Source: Chamaecyparis obtusa
Taxonomy: Eukaryota; Streptophyta; Pinopsida; Cupressales; Cupressaceae
Length of the DNA stretch: 64,000 bases
NCBI GenBank assembly: GCA_027943335.1
Contig: BSBK01000873.1
Span: 863,501-927,500, forward strand
Direction of reading: 5' to 3'
Under the pieces are notes generated by a model. That model searched no databases. It was not told where the DNA came from and saw only the letters and a list, made by a program, of their open reading frames with translations. A program made the translations under genes and the position numbers. Shown here piece by piece: positions 45,956-57,332 of the stretch; the first letter of the stretch is position 1, and each line of letters begins with the position of its first letter.

Positions 45956-47242
45956 GTAAGAAAATAGTTCATTTTTATACCAAGATCAAGAAGTAGGAAG
46001 ATGCACAAGTAGAAGAATATATTCATACATCAATGAATGGAGAGGAAGAAGATGATTTATATGAGAATGAGAAATAACATGCAAAGCCCCTTACACTAAA
46101 CTTGAGGAGATCCATAACGTAAATTAAATCAACTTAATATGTGCATTACACTAGATTTCTATTGTGTATGTAATTTCTTGAGTACTTAAATATCTATCTT
46201 TGGAGAATAGTGAGTCTTGGATGTAGGTCATGTAGGAGGTGATGACAACCATAGAAACTTGTGGTACCTAAAATCTTGTGATTTTTCTTGAAGAAAGAAA
46301 AAAGATCGGTTGCTAGTGGGTATATGAGAAGAAAATTTGTGTATATGTAAGATTAGAGAAGCATGAGGCTATATTGTTGACCAAGGGATGCTTTTAGAAA
46401 GAGGGAATTGATTTTTATGAAATTCTATCTCTTGCTGCTAAGTTAACTAAGTTAACTTATATTAGATTCTTATTATTTACTATCACTTCTTGTTGTTTAT
46501 GGATTAAGAAAATAAGTGTTAAAATCTCTTTCATGTATATTAATATTGAGGTGGAGGTTTGTATGTGATACCTTAAAAATTTTATTATAAAGGGGAAGGA
46601 AAATTTAATTTGTAAGTTGAAATACTCATTATATAGTTTAAAATAATCACCCATAATATGATACTAGAATTTTGATACTCTTGTATTACGTTTGGATTCT
46701 ATTAAGAGTGAAGTTGATCATTGAGTCTATATTAAAATTATAAATAATGAGATTTTTATTATTTTTTCATGTGGATGGAATCTTGTTTATTAGTAATAGT
46801 AAGGTGATGATTAGGGAAGTCAAACTCAACTTTTTAATATATTTGGTATAAAATAATGGAGTCCTATAAAAATACATTCTTTATATGAAAATTAGTACCT
46901 AGATAGAGTACATGCAAATATTTTGTTAAGTTAGATTAAGTATATTGATACCATTTTATAATTTTTTAGTATGCATGATTGTAAATCAATGGACATTATA
47001 TTTCTTGTTGCAACTCATATTTCTTCAAATATGTGTCCCAAATTAGATTGTTATTTTGAGGGTACTTTGAGCACTCCTTATTCAACTGTTACTAGTCCAA
47101 TTTATGAAATGGTTCGCATTAAACATGGTATTTCCCAAGCAATAGGCATTTTGAGTAGGTTTGTGTCTAACCTTGGTTAGGATAACTGTTAAGTTTATTT
47201 TAGGTATTTACAAGGTACTTATAAGCATTATTATTTACATCG
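45956..47242. other. AT-rich non-coding sequence
   Basis: No gene or element recognised between the retroposon copy and the start of copia element 1. Confidence 0.55.
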
Positions 47243-47898
47243 TGGTAATAAATAAATAAATTATTGGAATTGGTTCTGTAATATGTGTTTACTCTCATTG
47301 TTTGTCATTGTTGTCAACATATGTTTCAGATGAAGGCAAAAAAACTAGTTAACAGTGATGTATGGATGACTGAAAGAAGTGTATGGCTATTGTACGATTG
47401 TTCTAGAGCATGCGAAGACATGAATATGTACAAGGATGAGTTGTGACCTTATGTCTATGGTCGCTTGGCTTAATATTGCAGATGTAGTGAGTTATAGTTG
47501 TTTTAGTGAAGACTGGTTACTAGACTATTAAAGTGGACAGTGGTAGAGTTCATCTATATATTTCTGAGATAACTCTTATGCAAGCATGATTTGTGACCTG
47601 CAAGCTTAAGGTGTGATAGAAGACATATTGGAGAATATTATTTGTGATTATGGAGTTAATGTGTTCATGGTGACGTCAGCTGAAGTGTGTGGTCTTGTGA
47701 AGACCTATTTGGAGCCGACTGGATTTTGGATGTTGTGAAGATGGAGAGCATGGATTTCGGATCCTAGAGTGTATTTGATGCATTGTAACTATTGTATACT
47801 TGTGTAAGGTACTGTGTGTATCTTAGTAAGAGTCTATTTAATTATTTGTTCATTGGGGAAATCTTAATTGGTTTACCTAATTGATTATTTTAATAGGG

Positions 47899-47906
47899 TA
47901 TAAAGA
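47899..47906 (+). promoter_or_regulatory. TATA box of copia element 1 LTR
   Basis: Tataaaga in the same relative position as the TATA box of the second copia LTR. Confidence 0.55.
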
Positions 47907-48080
47907 AGAGTTGTTTTTGGAGAATAGAAGTATGTGTGTTAGCTGTGAGCTTGTATTTGTGAAGTCTGTTGGATGTGGAGTAGAGGTTGTGATTGATGAG
48001 CTTCATTGGAACTGATCAAGAAAAGACAGTTGCTAGTAGATAGTTCATTGGATTGTATATCTTCTATATAGTTATATTTT

Positions 48081-48188
48081 GGATAGTGAGTCTTGAAGGT
48101 GGATTTAACCTTCTTTGGGAAGTGTGTCTGGACAGTGAGTCTTGAAGGTGGATTTAATCTTCTTTGGGAAGTGTGCCTGGACAGTGAG
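48081..48188. repeat. 49-bp tandem repeat inside the copia 1 LTR
   Basis: Two units begin at 48081 and 48130 (gga-agtgagtcttgaaggtg...) with few differences, and a third partial unit (ggacagtgag) begins at 48179. Confidence 0.85.
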
Positions 48189-48515
48189 CCTACCATCTTT
48201 CTCCTAACTCCTAATAGGGTATGTCCTTTAACATGGACTACGTACTGTATGCATTAATAAGCTCCTCACAACACTAAATCTTTTAGCAAAGGTACTATAT
48301 ACTTTCAATACATCATTAGTGGGTGCTAATTCCCACTGGGGTTTTACCTTTAACAGGGTTTTATCAACAACAAAATATTGTGTTATAGTGTTGCATTCAT
48401 TATATTGATAGTTTGATTAAGTGTTTTGGATTATACAATTTAAAGCTTAATATTTTGTCTCACAACTGATTCACCCCCCTCTCAGTTGTGTTGGTGGACT
48501 ATTATTCCTAACAAT

Positions 48516-48527
48516 TGGTATCAGAGC
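48516..48527 (+). promoter_or_regulatory. Primer-binding site, initiator tRNA-Met
   Basis: TGGTATCAGAGC, complementary to the 3' end of plant initiator tRNA-Met, the standard copia primer. Confidence 0.95.
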
Positions 48528-48574
48528 TTCTGGTCCTTAGAGAGAAAGCTGAATAGCTTGAGGTGATCTTGGAG

Positions 48575-49640
48575 ATGGCATTATATAAGAAGGAAAGTCC
48601 AAACTTTGATGTTGATAATTTTGACAATTGGAAGAACAAGATGAGAACACATCTTTTGTGTTTGGGTATTGACTACTAGATGATAACAAAGAAAGAAGAG
48701 CATATCAAGCCTGAAGATGAATTGGATAGTGTCACTGATGAGGAGAAGAAGTTGCTCGCCTGCAACATGGTTGCAAGGGAAGCATTGATTAGTGCGCTCT
48801 TTGAAGAAGAATTTACTGAGGTTAAGGACATAGATTCAGCACACAAAATTTGGTCAAGATTAGAAGCACTATATGAAGGAGACATATTTACTAAACAAGT
48901 GAAGCTGTAGAATTGGAAGACAAAGATGGAGACTTTGAGAATGAGAGATGATGAAAATGTTAGAGCATATGTACAAAGGGTTACAAAGGTTGTTATTAGC
49001 ATTAGAAATTATGGAGGCACATACAAAGAAGAGGAAGTGATTGCAGAGATTCTTAGATCTTTGACACCTGTGTATAAGACTAAAGTGCAAGAGATAGAGG
49101 AGATCATACCTTTAATTGTGAACTTTAACAGAGAGATGTTGATTGCTAAATTAACTAACTTTGAGACCGCGGAACTTGGAGATTCATTACTTAAGCCTGA
49201 ATCAACATTTAAGGCGACTGTGCATAATGACAAAAGGACTTTATCAAGTCTAGCGAGCAATAGAAGAGATTATTTGCGAGAAGAGCTTTGTGAGTATGTT
49301 GATGAATGAGGAAAGATACAGAAAGAAGAAAATATGTTAGATGAGATTTTGGCCCTGATCGCAAGAAGAGAAAAGAGAGGAAAAGGCAATTTTGAAGGAA
49401 AGATACCCCTAAAATGTTTTTCATGTAATAAGCTTGGTCATTTTGCATCTAGATGTCCTAGAAGGGTTCCTAAGCACAAACCTAAGTTTCACAAACCTAA
49501 TTACTCAAAGGATAAATAATTTTATTATGCCAGTGAAGGTGTTTCTGATGATGATGAAATAGACTATGGTGAGATTGGATTTATTGCTATTAAAGATGAT
49601 AAACCTATTCATGAAAAAAAGCCCTAGTTTCACATATTGA
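48575..49640 (+). pseudogene. Ty1/copia gag, element 1, decayed
   Basis: It starts at ATG 48575 (MALYKKESPNFDVDNFDNWK), matching the start of the second element (58657). The frame carries the copia gag core (HKIWSRLEALYEGD, EENVRAYVQR-like DENVRAYVQRVTKV, EEVIAEILRSLTPVYKTKVQ) and an intact CCHC zinc knuckle CFSCNKLGHFASRC near 49420-49455. Stops fall at about 48677, 48908, 49307 and 49520, and a frameshift near 49620 separates it from protease. Gag packages the RNA and coats the particle. Confidence 0.9.
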
Positions 49641-49641
49641 G

Positions 49642-50980
49642 ATGAAATCAAAATGGATCATAGATAGTGGTTGTTCACATCATATGACTGGTGATAAAAA
49701 TAAGTTTTTTAAGCTAACAAAGTATGATGGTGGTGTGGTTAGATTTGGTGATAATGTTCCTAAGTTTATCATTAGAGTACGATCAATTTCTCTAGATGGT
49801 AAGACTAATACTAATCATTTATTGCTTGTTGATGGACTTAAGCACAATTTGTTAAATGTTGGACAGCTTGTAGACAAGGGTTATCAATTGAAGTTCATTA
49901 ATGGGAGATGTTCTCTCAGAAGCAAGTCAAGAGATTTGATTGCAACTGGTACTAAACCAAGAGGTAATGTATTTGAGCTGAACACATCTAAGGTCTCTTA
50001 TTTTGTTGCAAAGATTGATGACAACTGGTTATGGCACAAAAGACTTTATCATGTGAATTTTGATAATATTGTGAAATAAAGTATGACAAATCTTGTTAGA
50101 GACCTATCGAAGATTGTAAAACCATCTAACACCATGTGTAGAGATTGTGTAATGGGGAAACAAACTAAAAGAATCTTTCAAATAAAATCTTACTCGGCTA
50201 AAAGGAAGTTAGCTCCAGTGCATACAGATCTTTGTGGACCTACACTTGAAAAAGATCTTATTATGGTGAGAGGTATTTTATATGTTTTGTTGATGATTTC
50301 TCTAGGATGATGTGGGTTGCATTTCTTAGAGAAAAGTTTGAGGATTTTGAAAAATTAAAAATTTTTAAAGCAAAAGTTGAGAATGAATCTGGTTTAAAGA
50401 TAAAATGTTTGAGATCAGATAGAGGTGGAGAATTTACTTCATATATGTTTATAGCTACTTCCAAGAGCATGGCATATATAGACAAACATCACCTCCTAGG
50501 ACTCCACAACAGAATGGGATTGCAAAGCGAAGAAACAAAACAATTTTAGATGCTACTAGAACTATGTTGCTAGAAGGAAATGTGTCACATATTCATTGGA
50601 GAGAAGTTTTTGGTGTTTTTGTTTATACGTTGAATAGAATTCAGATCAGAGAAGTTACAAGTAAGACTTCTTATGAATTATGGTTCAATCATACTCCTAC
50701 TGTGAAATATTTCAGAATATTTGGTAGTAAATGTTATATCAAAAGAGATGATGACATAGGAAAATTTGATGCTAGAAGTGATGAAGGGATCTTTCTTGGT
50801 TATTCTACTAAGAGCAAGGCTTACAAATATTTTAATATGAGATTGAGAAAGATGATTGAAAGTGCTAATGTGAGAATTGATGAGAAGTTTTAGATTCAGG
50901 AAAGAGTTTATGATTACAGTCATAATTCAAATAATAGAGAAGTTGTTACAAATCAAGAAGAACATTTTGAAGTTGATCAC
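49642..50980 (+). pseudogene. Ty1/copia protease and integrase, element 1, decayed
   Basis: The protease active site is in WIIDSGCSHHMTGDKNKF. The integrase zinc-binding domain follows (LWHKRLYHVNFDNIV...CRDCVMGKQ). Catalytic parts are VHTDLCGP, LRSDRGGEFTS and [10 protein letters not shown]. At the third catalytic position, where Glu is expected, both this copy (codon 50525-50527) and the second element have Lys. Frameshifts occur near 50285, 50450 and 50560. The C-terminal part [20 protein letters not shown] and GIFLGY is nearly identical to the second element. Confidence 0.9.
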
Positions 50981-50983
50981 GGG

Positions 50984-51270
50984 ATGGAAATATGTTTGGA
51001 TGAATCTACTAATATTCAAAAGACACCGAGGTATGTAAAGAAGAACCACCCTGAAAATCAAATCATCAGTGATGCTAATAAAGGAATGTTGACAAGGTCT
51101 AGATTAAGGAATGACATTTGTTTGATTTCTCAAGTTAAACCTAAAAGTATTGATGAAGCTTGTAAGAATGAATCTTGGACAAAAGAAATGTAGGAAGAAT
51201 TGGATCAGATAAAGAAAAACAATACTTGGGAATTGGTTCCTAGGCCTAAAGACAAGAATCTAATAGGAAC
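50984..51270 (+). pseudogene. Copia RT N-terminus, cut by a gypsy insertion
   Basis: CLISQVKPKSIDEACKNESW and [18 protein letters not shown] mark the beginning of the copia RT region. It ends exactly at 51270, where a gypsy LTR begins; in the second copia element the protein continues from this point with a conserved [12 protein letters not shown]. The remainder should lie beyond the window, to the right of the nested elements. One stop is at 51191. Confidence 0.9.
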
Positions 51271-51468
51271 TGTATCGTCGCAAAATGGAAGCACTTCCAT
51301 TTAGGACTGGTTTAGCCCTCCGAGTAAGTGGTTTGGGGTCATGTCAAACGCCTTGAATGGGTCTTTGACTTGGATCTGGCTTTTTCCCCTGTTCTGCCCC
51401 ATTTTCCACTTCTTTCCCGCATAATTCTGGCATCCTGACTTGAAATCCTAAGATTCTTGACCTCAGGG

Positions 51469-51499
51469 TCAAGGTCAACCTCGACCTTGACTCAAGGTC
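51469..51499. repeat. Inverted TCAAGGTC/GACCTTGA words
   Basis: Tcaaggtc (51469-51476) pairs with gaccttga (51483-51490) and recurs at 51492-51499; further copies lie at 52304-52311 and 52324-52331, with a near match at 52345. Confidence 0.7.
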
Positions 51500-51696
51500 T
51501 AGATTTTATTTTCCGAGGGTTTCTGGATGTCAGGTTTTGGAAATATTTATTTCTTGCTTCTGGGTCGGCTATTTCGGGCTTCGAAACGGTAAACTCTTAA
51601 AATATATTTAATTTAGGTCCACTCTTAGGGGTATAGGCTTAATGGGAATTTAATTCTCCTATGTTGGCCTCTCTAGATGTTTGTGCCCTAGACTAG

Positions 51697-51704
51697 TATA
51701 TAAG
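51697..51704 (+). promoter_or_regulatory. TATA box of the gypsy LTR
   Basis: Tatataag in ctagtatataaggaatcc, about 430 bp into the LTR, a textbook spacing for a U3 promoter. Confidence 0.65.
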
Positions 51705-51773
51705 GAATCCTTTTCCTCTTATTTGAAAAAAAATAACACAAGATCAACAACCATCCTCAAGCAAGGAGAAGGA

Positions 51774-51829
51774 AGCATTCAAGCATTTCAAGCATTCAAG
51801 TGTTCAAGCATTCAAGCATTCAATTCATC
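51774..51829. repeat. Short tandem repeat of caagcattc
   Basis: Five to six slightly varied 9-10-bp units (aagcattcaag, catttcaag, cattcaagtgttcaag) just downstream of the TATA box, in the presumed transcribed part of the LTR. Confidence 0.8.
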
Positions 51830-52789
51830 AAGGAGATCCATTGGTAGCCATTAAAGGATTCAAAGCTCTATGGAGCCCTCTTGTTGAAGATTTCTCCATT
51901 CACATCCATTCAAGCTTCTTCCAAATCCAAGATCCATTCAAGATTGGTGTTGAAGATCAAAAGACAATTCATTTAAGGCATCTTACACTCTACATTTTCC
52001 ATTCTACATCCATTTGGTGCATCCATACTTGTGGATTCAAGGATTTGAATCCTCCACAAGTGTTTTCAACATAAGCAAGGTGAATTATTCTGTTTACTTT
52101 GTTTATCTCTGCAATTTCAATTACATTTCAAGGTTGATTCCAAACCAAGGTTTGACCAAGGCAACCCCCTCATCCAAACAACAAAACCATTTTTATTGCA
52201 GGTGCAGGTGCAGGTGCGGAACAGCGAATTACAGAGAAAATTCAGATACCCTTTTCGGCAAACTTTCAGGATCCGTGCATAATTTCCGTCATAGCAGTGC
52301 AAGTCAAGGTCGACATTTTGGGGTCAAGGTCTACCTTCATCTAGGTCAAGGTTGACCTGACACAGAAAAGAAATATATTTCTGGGTTTTCTCCATCTCTG
52401 TGTTTTTGTTCGAGATCCGGTTGCAGAATTTCTAGAATCTCAGTATAGACACCAGAAAATGGCAATTTCGAGATCTACTATACTTTGAGGTTAATATTTG
52501 TCTTCAATTCATTTCAATTAAAGAATTATATCCCCTTTCCCTCTTTCTTCATAACTAGTTTATTCCTTTTTGCGTTGATCATCTCCTTTTGATCAACCAA
52601 TTGGGATATCCTCGTTTTGGATTAGGTCATATATATCTACAATATTTTCCACACACACACATAAATTCCATAACACATTCCACTTTCACTCATTCCACCC
52701 TTACATATAAAAGTACTCATCCATTTTCATATCCCCATTTTCATATATCACATCATTTTTAAACATCACATTATTTATCCTTTACATTT

Positions 52790-52800
52790 TGGTGAACCCG
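52790..52800 (+). promoter_or_regulatory. Primer-binding site of the gypsy element
   Basis: TGGTGAACCCG follows the LTR end by three bases. The position is right for a primer-binding site; the tRNA is not assigned. Confidence 0.6.
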
Positions 52801-52830
52801 CGATAGACAACTCTTTCTTTTTGGTGTTAG

Positions 52831-53867
52831 ATGCTTTGCCTCTTTTCATTCACTATGAAGATCCTTAAGATGCTTTGGTGTGTGTGTTTTTTCCTCATTA
52901 TTCTCCTCTTAGCATCTCTTTATAGTACTTATGATGTTTATGAGAGTATCATCCATTTCATTATGTTTGTCACTCTTCATGTTTCACTTTCTTATGCTAT
53001 TATGAGATTAACTAATACTAGCCTTCCTACTTTCAAAACGTTCATTAAGGATTTGTGTAGTGGACTTATTGCTCTTTTGGATTATGTGAAGAAATTGGTA
53101 GATGATACACCATTTCCTAATCTTCTAATCCTAATCCTATCCTTCCTAATATATTTCCTAATCTTCCTAATCCTAATCATATCCTTCCTAACATTCCCAA
53201 TTCTCCATCTACTATTCCTAGTTCTTCTCACACTTATGTTGAGGCTCAAACTATGGTTCATGATGCAGATGTGCAAGAATTCTTGGATTTACCTTCCCCT
53301 TCTTATCTGATCCATGATAATATTAAAGGGAAGAGAAAGGAAACTTCTTCTAAACCTATCATTCCGCCTTACACAATATTTTCTCATGATAACCGTAAAC
53401 AATCACCTCTTGCAGAAGCTTTACAAGAGATGTACACTACAAGATACAAAATGATTGCTAAACAAGGTTATAAGGGTTTAGAGCTTGGTGTTAATGAACA
53501 TGGTATTAAATATCCAGTTCATCTATCCCCTAAACACGATATGCATGGTCTTGGATTTTCGTTATCTCAATTCAAGGTGGTTGATTCTGATTGTCATCCT
53601 CCTCTTCATGTTCTTCTTCCAACACCTTCCTTAGATTACCCTGGTACTCCTCAAGATGTGGCTAAGAAGGTGTATGTTCAGTTCATGAATTCTAAGAAAG
53701 AAATATTTAAACCTATGCCAAAAGATGCTCTATCTAAGTACAAATGTCCTTTTCATTATAGTAATACACATTTACTTGTTGATTGTGTGCATTTCAAGTT
53801 GTATGTTAGAGAAAGTTGCTTTACGAATTATATCTCAGTCTCGTGCGGTTTTACAATTGCTCCATAA
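52831..53867 (+). pseudogene. First ORF: hydrophobic N-terminus, G-patch-like and knuckle-like motifs
   Basis: It starts 30 bp after the primer-binding site, where gag is expected. Residues 14-30 (LWCVCFFLIILLLASLY) and about 41-57 (IIHFIMFVTLHVSLSYAIM) are hydrophobic enough for membrane segments. After a frameshift near 53125 in a cctaat-rich stretch, the protein goes on with an Asn-Pro linker (PNLPNPNHILPNIPN), then KMIAKQGYKGLELGVNEHGI with later HGLGF, a G-patch-like pattern, and CPFHYSNTHLLVDCVHFK, a degenerate zinc-knuckle-like motif. I see no capsid core. It may be a specialised gag replacement or part of a non-autonomous partner fused to the pol downstream. 53868-54389 holds no gene but two ggggg-caa motifs (53933 and 54159). 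Confidence 0.5.
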
Positions 53868-54389
53868 TTTTGATACAAGGACTCCCCCGCATTCTTCTAT
53901 AATGTAGATCTTTTATCCTCTTGTCTCTTGACTGGGGGCAAGAGGTATTTCTTCCATTTTTTCTAGAATCCATTATACTTTTATAATGTATTTTTTTTTG
54001 AGTGTAATTGGTGATTATTTCTATATTTTATTCCTATGGTTTTGTATTATGCTCATAATCATCCATAGTTTTCTTCTAGTATTCATGATCTATTTTCATT
54101 TGATTTGCCAAGATACCTCTTTGTTATGGCATATCTCGGTATATCCCTTGCTTTCATCCCTGGGGGGCAACGTTTCTCCTTCTTTCTCTTTGTCTAGGGA
54201 TATACTTTCCTTAGCTCAGTGGCATTTGTTTATTCTAAAACATTATTTCCTTATACTGACTAATGTTTTGGCTATGGATATCCTTTTTATGTGAGAGGTT
54301 GTTGTCCTCGGTCATCACCTCTTCTTTATTTTGCAAATTATGTTCTTTATAAACTTTTGCCCTTTCTTTAGGGTTAGAGTTTGATTCCT

Positions 54390-55860
54390 TCATTCCAAAG
54401 ATTCCTCTTCTAGGCCTTGTTGCACTAGAAAGAGTGTTTGACAATAAAGACAAAGTAGAGGTAAAAGCTAAGAATAATGTGGCTGAAGTAGAGAAAATAA
54501 ACCTGGGAAATGAATACACCCCTACAGAAGTTTTCATGGGCAAGAAATTGACTCCCAGGGTGAGGGAAGATATTATAAGTCCGTCAAGAAGATATAGACA
54601 TGTGTTTGCCTGGTCTTATGACGATCTAAAAGCATATAGGGAAGATCTTTTTCAGCATGAAATCTCATTGAAGCCAGATACCAAACCTTTCAGATAGAAG
54701 CAGTGCCTCATTAACCCAACCTTGGCTCAAAAACTGAAGGAGGAATTGATTAAGATGAGAGATGGCAGTATTATAAAACCTATTAGACATTCATCATGGG
54801 TATCAAACTTAGTTCCCTTGAAAAAAAAGAATGGTGATATAAGATTGTGCATGGATTTTAGAAATCTAAACATATCCTCACTTAAAGATAACTATGCTCT
54901 ACCAAAAATGGAAGCATTATTATAGAAGGTGACAGGAAATGAGTTGTTGTCTATGATGGATGGGTTCTCTGGTTATAATCAAGTCAAAGTAAAAGAGGAA
55001 GAACAATACAAAACAACTTTTACTATGCCATGGGGAACCTATGTTTACGCTAGAATGCCCTTTGGACTGACTAATGCAGGAGCAACTTTTCAAAGAGCAA
55101 TGGATGTAGCCTTTGAAGATTTCATCGATGTTATCATGGTCATTTATCAAGATGACCCGACTGCATACTCTAAGAAAGATGAAGATCATTGTAAACATTT
55201 GGAGAGAATCTTGAAGAGAGCCCTTGAATATCATGGTATATCTCTTAACCCTAAGAAGTGTCAATTTGGGATCACTAAAGGAAAATTGCTAGGGCATATA
55301 GTATCAAAGGAGGGTGTTAGGATGGACCCAGAAAGAATTAAAGCTATAGACAAGATTCAAATTCCTATAAATGTTAAGGGCATCCAAACATTCTTTGTGC
55401 AAATAAACCTTGTCAGGAGATTTGTATCTAATTTTGCTGAAATAATCAAACCCATTGCAAAGATGCTTAAAAAGGGAGCAGATATCAAATGGACAAATGA
55501 AGCATTGGAAGCATTTGCTAAGATCAAGAAGGCAATTAAGGAGGCCCTTGTCCTTAAATCACTTGATTTTTCTAAACCATTTCAAATGTTTTCTTTTGCA
55601 TCATACCATAATATAGCAGCAATTATGCTATAGAAGAATGATGAAGGTCATGAGTAGCCGATAACAGTTTTTAGTAAAACTCTTCAAGCAGCTAAGTTGA
55701 ATTATGGCATTAATGAAAAACAAGCCTATGCTCTTGTTAAAGCTATTAAATATTTCAGGCCATATCTGGTAGGAGCTAAAGTTGTTGCTTATGTCCCTAA
55801 TGCAGAAGTCAAAGACATATTCAAACAATCAGAGGCTACTAGTGGGAGATGTAGATGAGT
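54390..55860 (+). pseudogene. Ty3/gypsy (Tat-like) RT and RNase H, decayed
   Basis: One frame runs from about 54390 through RT: RHVFAWSYDDLKAYREDLFQ, PIRHSSWVSNLVPLKKKNGD, RLCMDFRNLN, LSMMDGFSGYNQV, MPFGLTNAGATFQRAM, then YQDD near 55148 and LNPKKCQFGI. Connection and RNase H follow (LKSLDFSKPFQMFSFASYHN, KLNYGINEKQAYALVKAI). Stops lie at about 54695, 54923, 55631, 55655 and 55855. The protein is a close relative of the minus-strand pol at 15150-16480. The extra RNase H seen upstream of RT in that copy is absent here, as the sequence before 54390 is unrelated. Confidence 0.9.
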
Positions 55861-57263
55861 TAATCAAATACAAGAATTTGATATTAATATTCAGATCACT
55901 AAATTGGTGAGAGGACAAGGGTTGGCCAAGCTTATGGCAGAATCCAACCTAGAGGCAGTGCAGGTAAATCAAGTAGAATGGGATGAATTAGAGGTAAGCA
56001 TTGAACAATGTCCTTGGTACACTAACATTCTACATTTTTTAAGACATATGGAATGTAAGGAAGGACTGATAGATAGCCAAAAGAGAACAATAAAATTGCA
56101 AGCGTCTAAATATGTGTTGATTCAGGGTGATTTGTATTGGAAAAACATATATGGCATTCTTTTGTTCTTTTTAGATGTATACTAGGCAGAAAAGGTCCTT
56201 AAAGAACTACATGGATTTTGTGGTGGACATTTCTCAGCTAAAACTATTGCCCACAAAATTATGAATGTTAGATATTGGCCTTGTGTTTTTAAAGATTGTC
56301 ATATGTTTGTTAGAAAATGTGAGGCCGGTCAAAAATCTTCAGGTAAATCGAAGTATGATAAGACTCTACCACTTAGGCATTTGCATATTGCGGAGCACTT
56401 TCATATGTGGGGAGTAGACTTTATCGGGGAAATCACTGATAAATCTAGTGGAGGGCATAGGTGGATCTTAGTGGCCACTGACTATTTCACTAAGTGGGTA
56501 GAGGCTATACCTACCACATAGGCTACTATCAAAGTGGTGATCAGATTTCTAACAGAAAATATCTTGACAAGGTTTGGAGTCCCTCATAAGGTTATATGTG
56601 ACAATGGAATGTGTTTAAGATCTAAAGAGTTTTCTGACTTTTGCAGTTCCTGTGGTATAAACTTGTCTCACTCATCACCTTATCATCCACAAGGAAATAG
56701 CTAGTCTGAGTCGAGTAACAAGAACATATTAAAAATTATAAGGAGAATGTTGGACAATAATAAAAGAGCATAGGATTCAAAGCTCAATCTTGCATTATGG
56801 GCCGATAGAATTACTGTCAAGAAATTAATAGGGTATGCCCCTTATGAGCTAGTCTTTGGGAAGAAAGCCAGGATTCCTATGAATAATTTGCTTCTCATGT
56901 ATAAATTTGGTAAGGATGAAAAATTGGAAGACTTGGATTTCATGGAGGACTAGATGGTCCAGCTTGCAGAATTAGATGAAATCAGAAGGGAGGCTCAGGA
57001 TCAGAATAACAAAAAACAAAAGAAGGTCAAACTTTTACATGACAAAAGAGCCACTAATAGATCATTCCAAAGAGATTGGGTTTTGAAGTGGAATGTTAAA
57101 GATAAAGATAAAAGAAAAACATGAAAATTTTGAAGCCCTTTGGATAGGACCGTATATCATTGCTAGAAAGGCTAGAGAGCATTCATACTTTTTACGGGAT
57201 GTTGAAGGATACATTCAAGAGTTCCCTGTACATGGGCAATACTTGAAGAATTTCTTTTTCTGA
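55861..57263 (+). pseudogene. Ty3/gypsy (Tat-like) integrase, decayed
   Basis: Zinc-binding domain with LHGFCGGHFSAKTIAHKI, but the last metal ligand pair reads CEAGQ, so one Cys is lost. The catalytic core has GVDFIGEI (first Asp), VICDNGM (second Asp) and SESSNK (Glu). The C-terminal GPY part (LWIGPYIIARKA) ends VHGQYLKNFFF, stop at 57261-57263. In-frame stops occur at about 56183, 56519, 56703, 56770 and 56951, and a frameshift in an A-run near 57115. Its end matches the minus-strand integrase end at 13854. 57264-57393 is untranslated. Confidence 0.9.
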
Positions 57264-57287
57264 AATGCTCAGGGAGTATTTGAATCT

Positions 57288-57291
<4 letters not shown>

Positions 57292-57329
<38 letters not shown>
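57292..57329. repeat. AT dinucleotide repeat
   Basis: About 19 AT units directly after the integrase stop region. Confidence 0.95.

Positions 57330-57332
<3 letters not shown>

Larger units (their letters stand above)
47243..48513 (+). repeat. 5' LTR of copia element 1 (left end uncertain)
   Basis: It ends ...attcctaaca at 48513, three bases before a tRNA-Met primer-binding site. The text parallels the second copia LTR (57394-58600) in order: ctgtaat...gtcattg-tgtcaac, the TATA box, aatcttttagcaa, cattcccac-ggggttt, gattcac-C-run-tctcagtt. By that parallel the LTR starts near 47243, but no partner LTR is present to prove it. It contains a 49-bp tandem repeat. Confidence 0.65.
51271..52786 (+). 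repeat. 5' LTR of gypsy element inserted in copia 1
   Basis: It begins TGTATCGTCGCAAAATGG directly after the interrupted copia RT and ends ...TCCTTTACA at 52786, four bases before a primer-binding site, giving 1516 bp with TG...CA ends. The left flank ggaac would be the target duplication. It contains a TATA box at 51697, a run of caagcattc repeats at about 51774-51826, and tcaaggtc/gaccttga words (51469-51499, 52304-52331). Confidence 0.8.

Noticed and set aside
48081..48188. CRISPR-like array
   Set aside because: Only two and a fraction directly adjoining units with no spacers, in a plant LTR; no CRISPR in the window.
48514..48527. Possible tRNA gene at the ggtatcagagc sequences
   Set aside because: Only the 12-base primer complement is present, at LTR ends; there is no tRNA fold.
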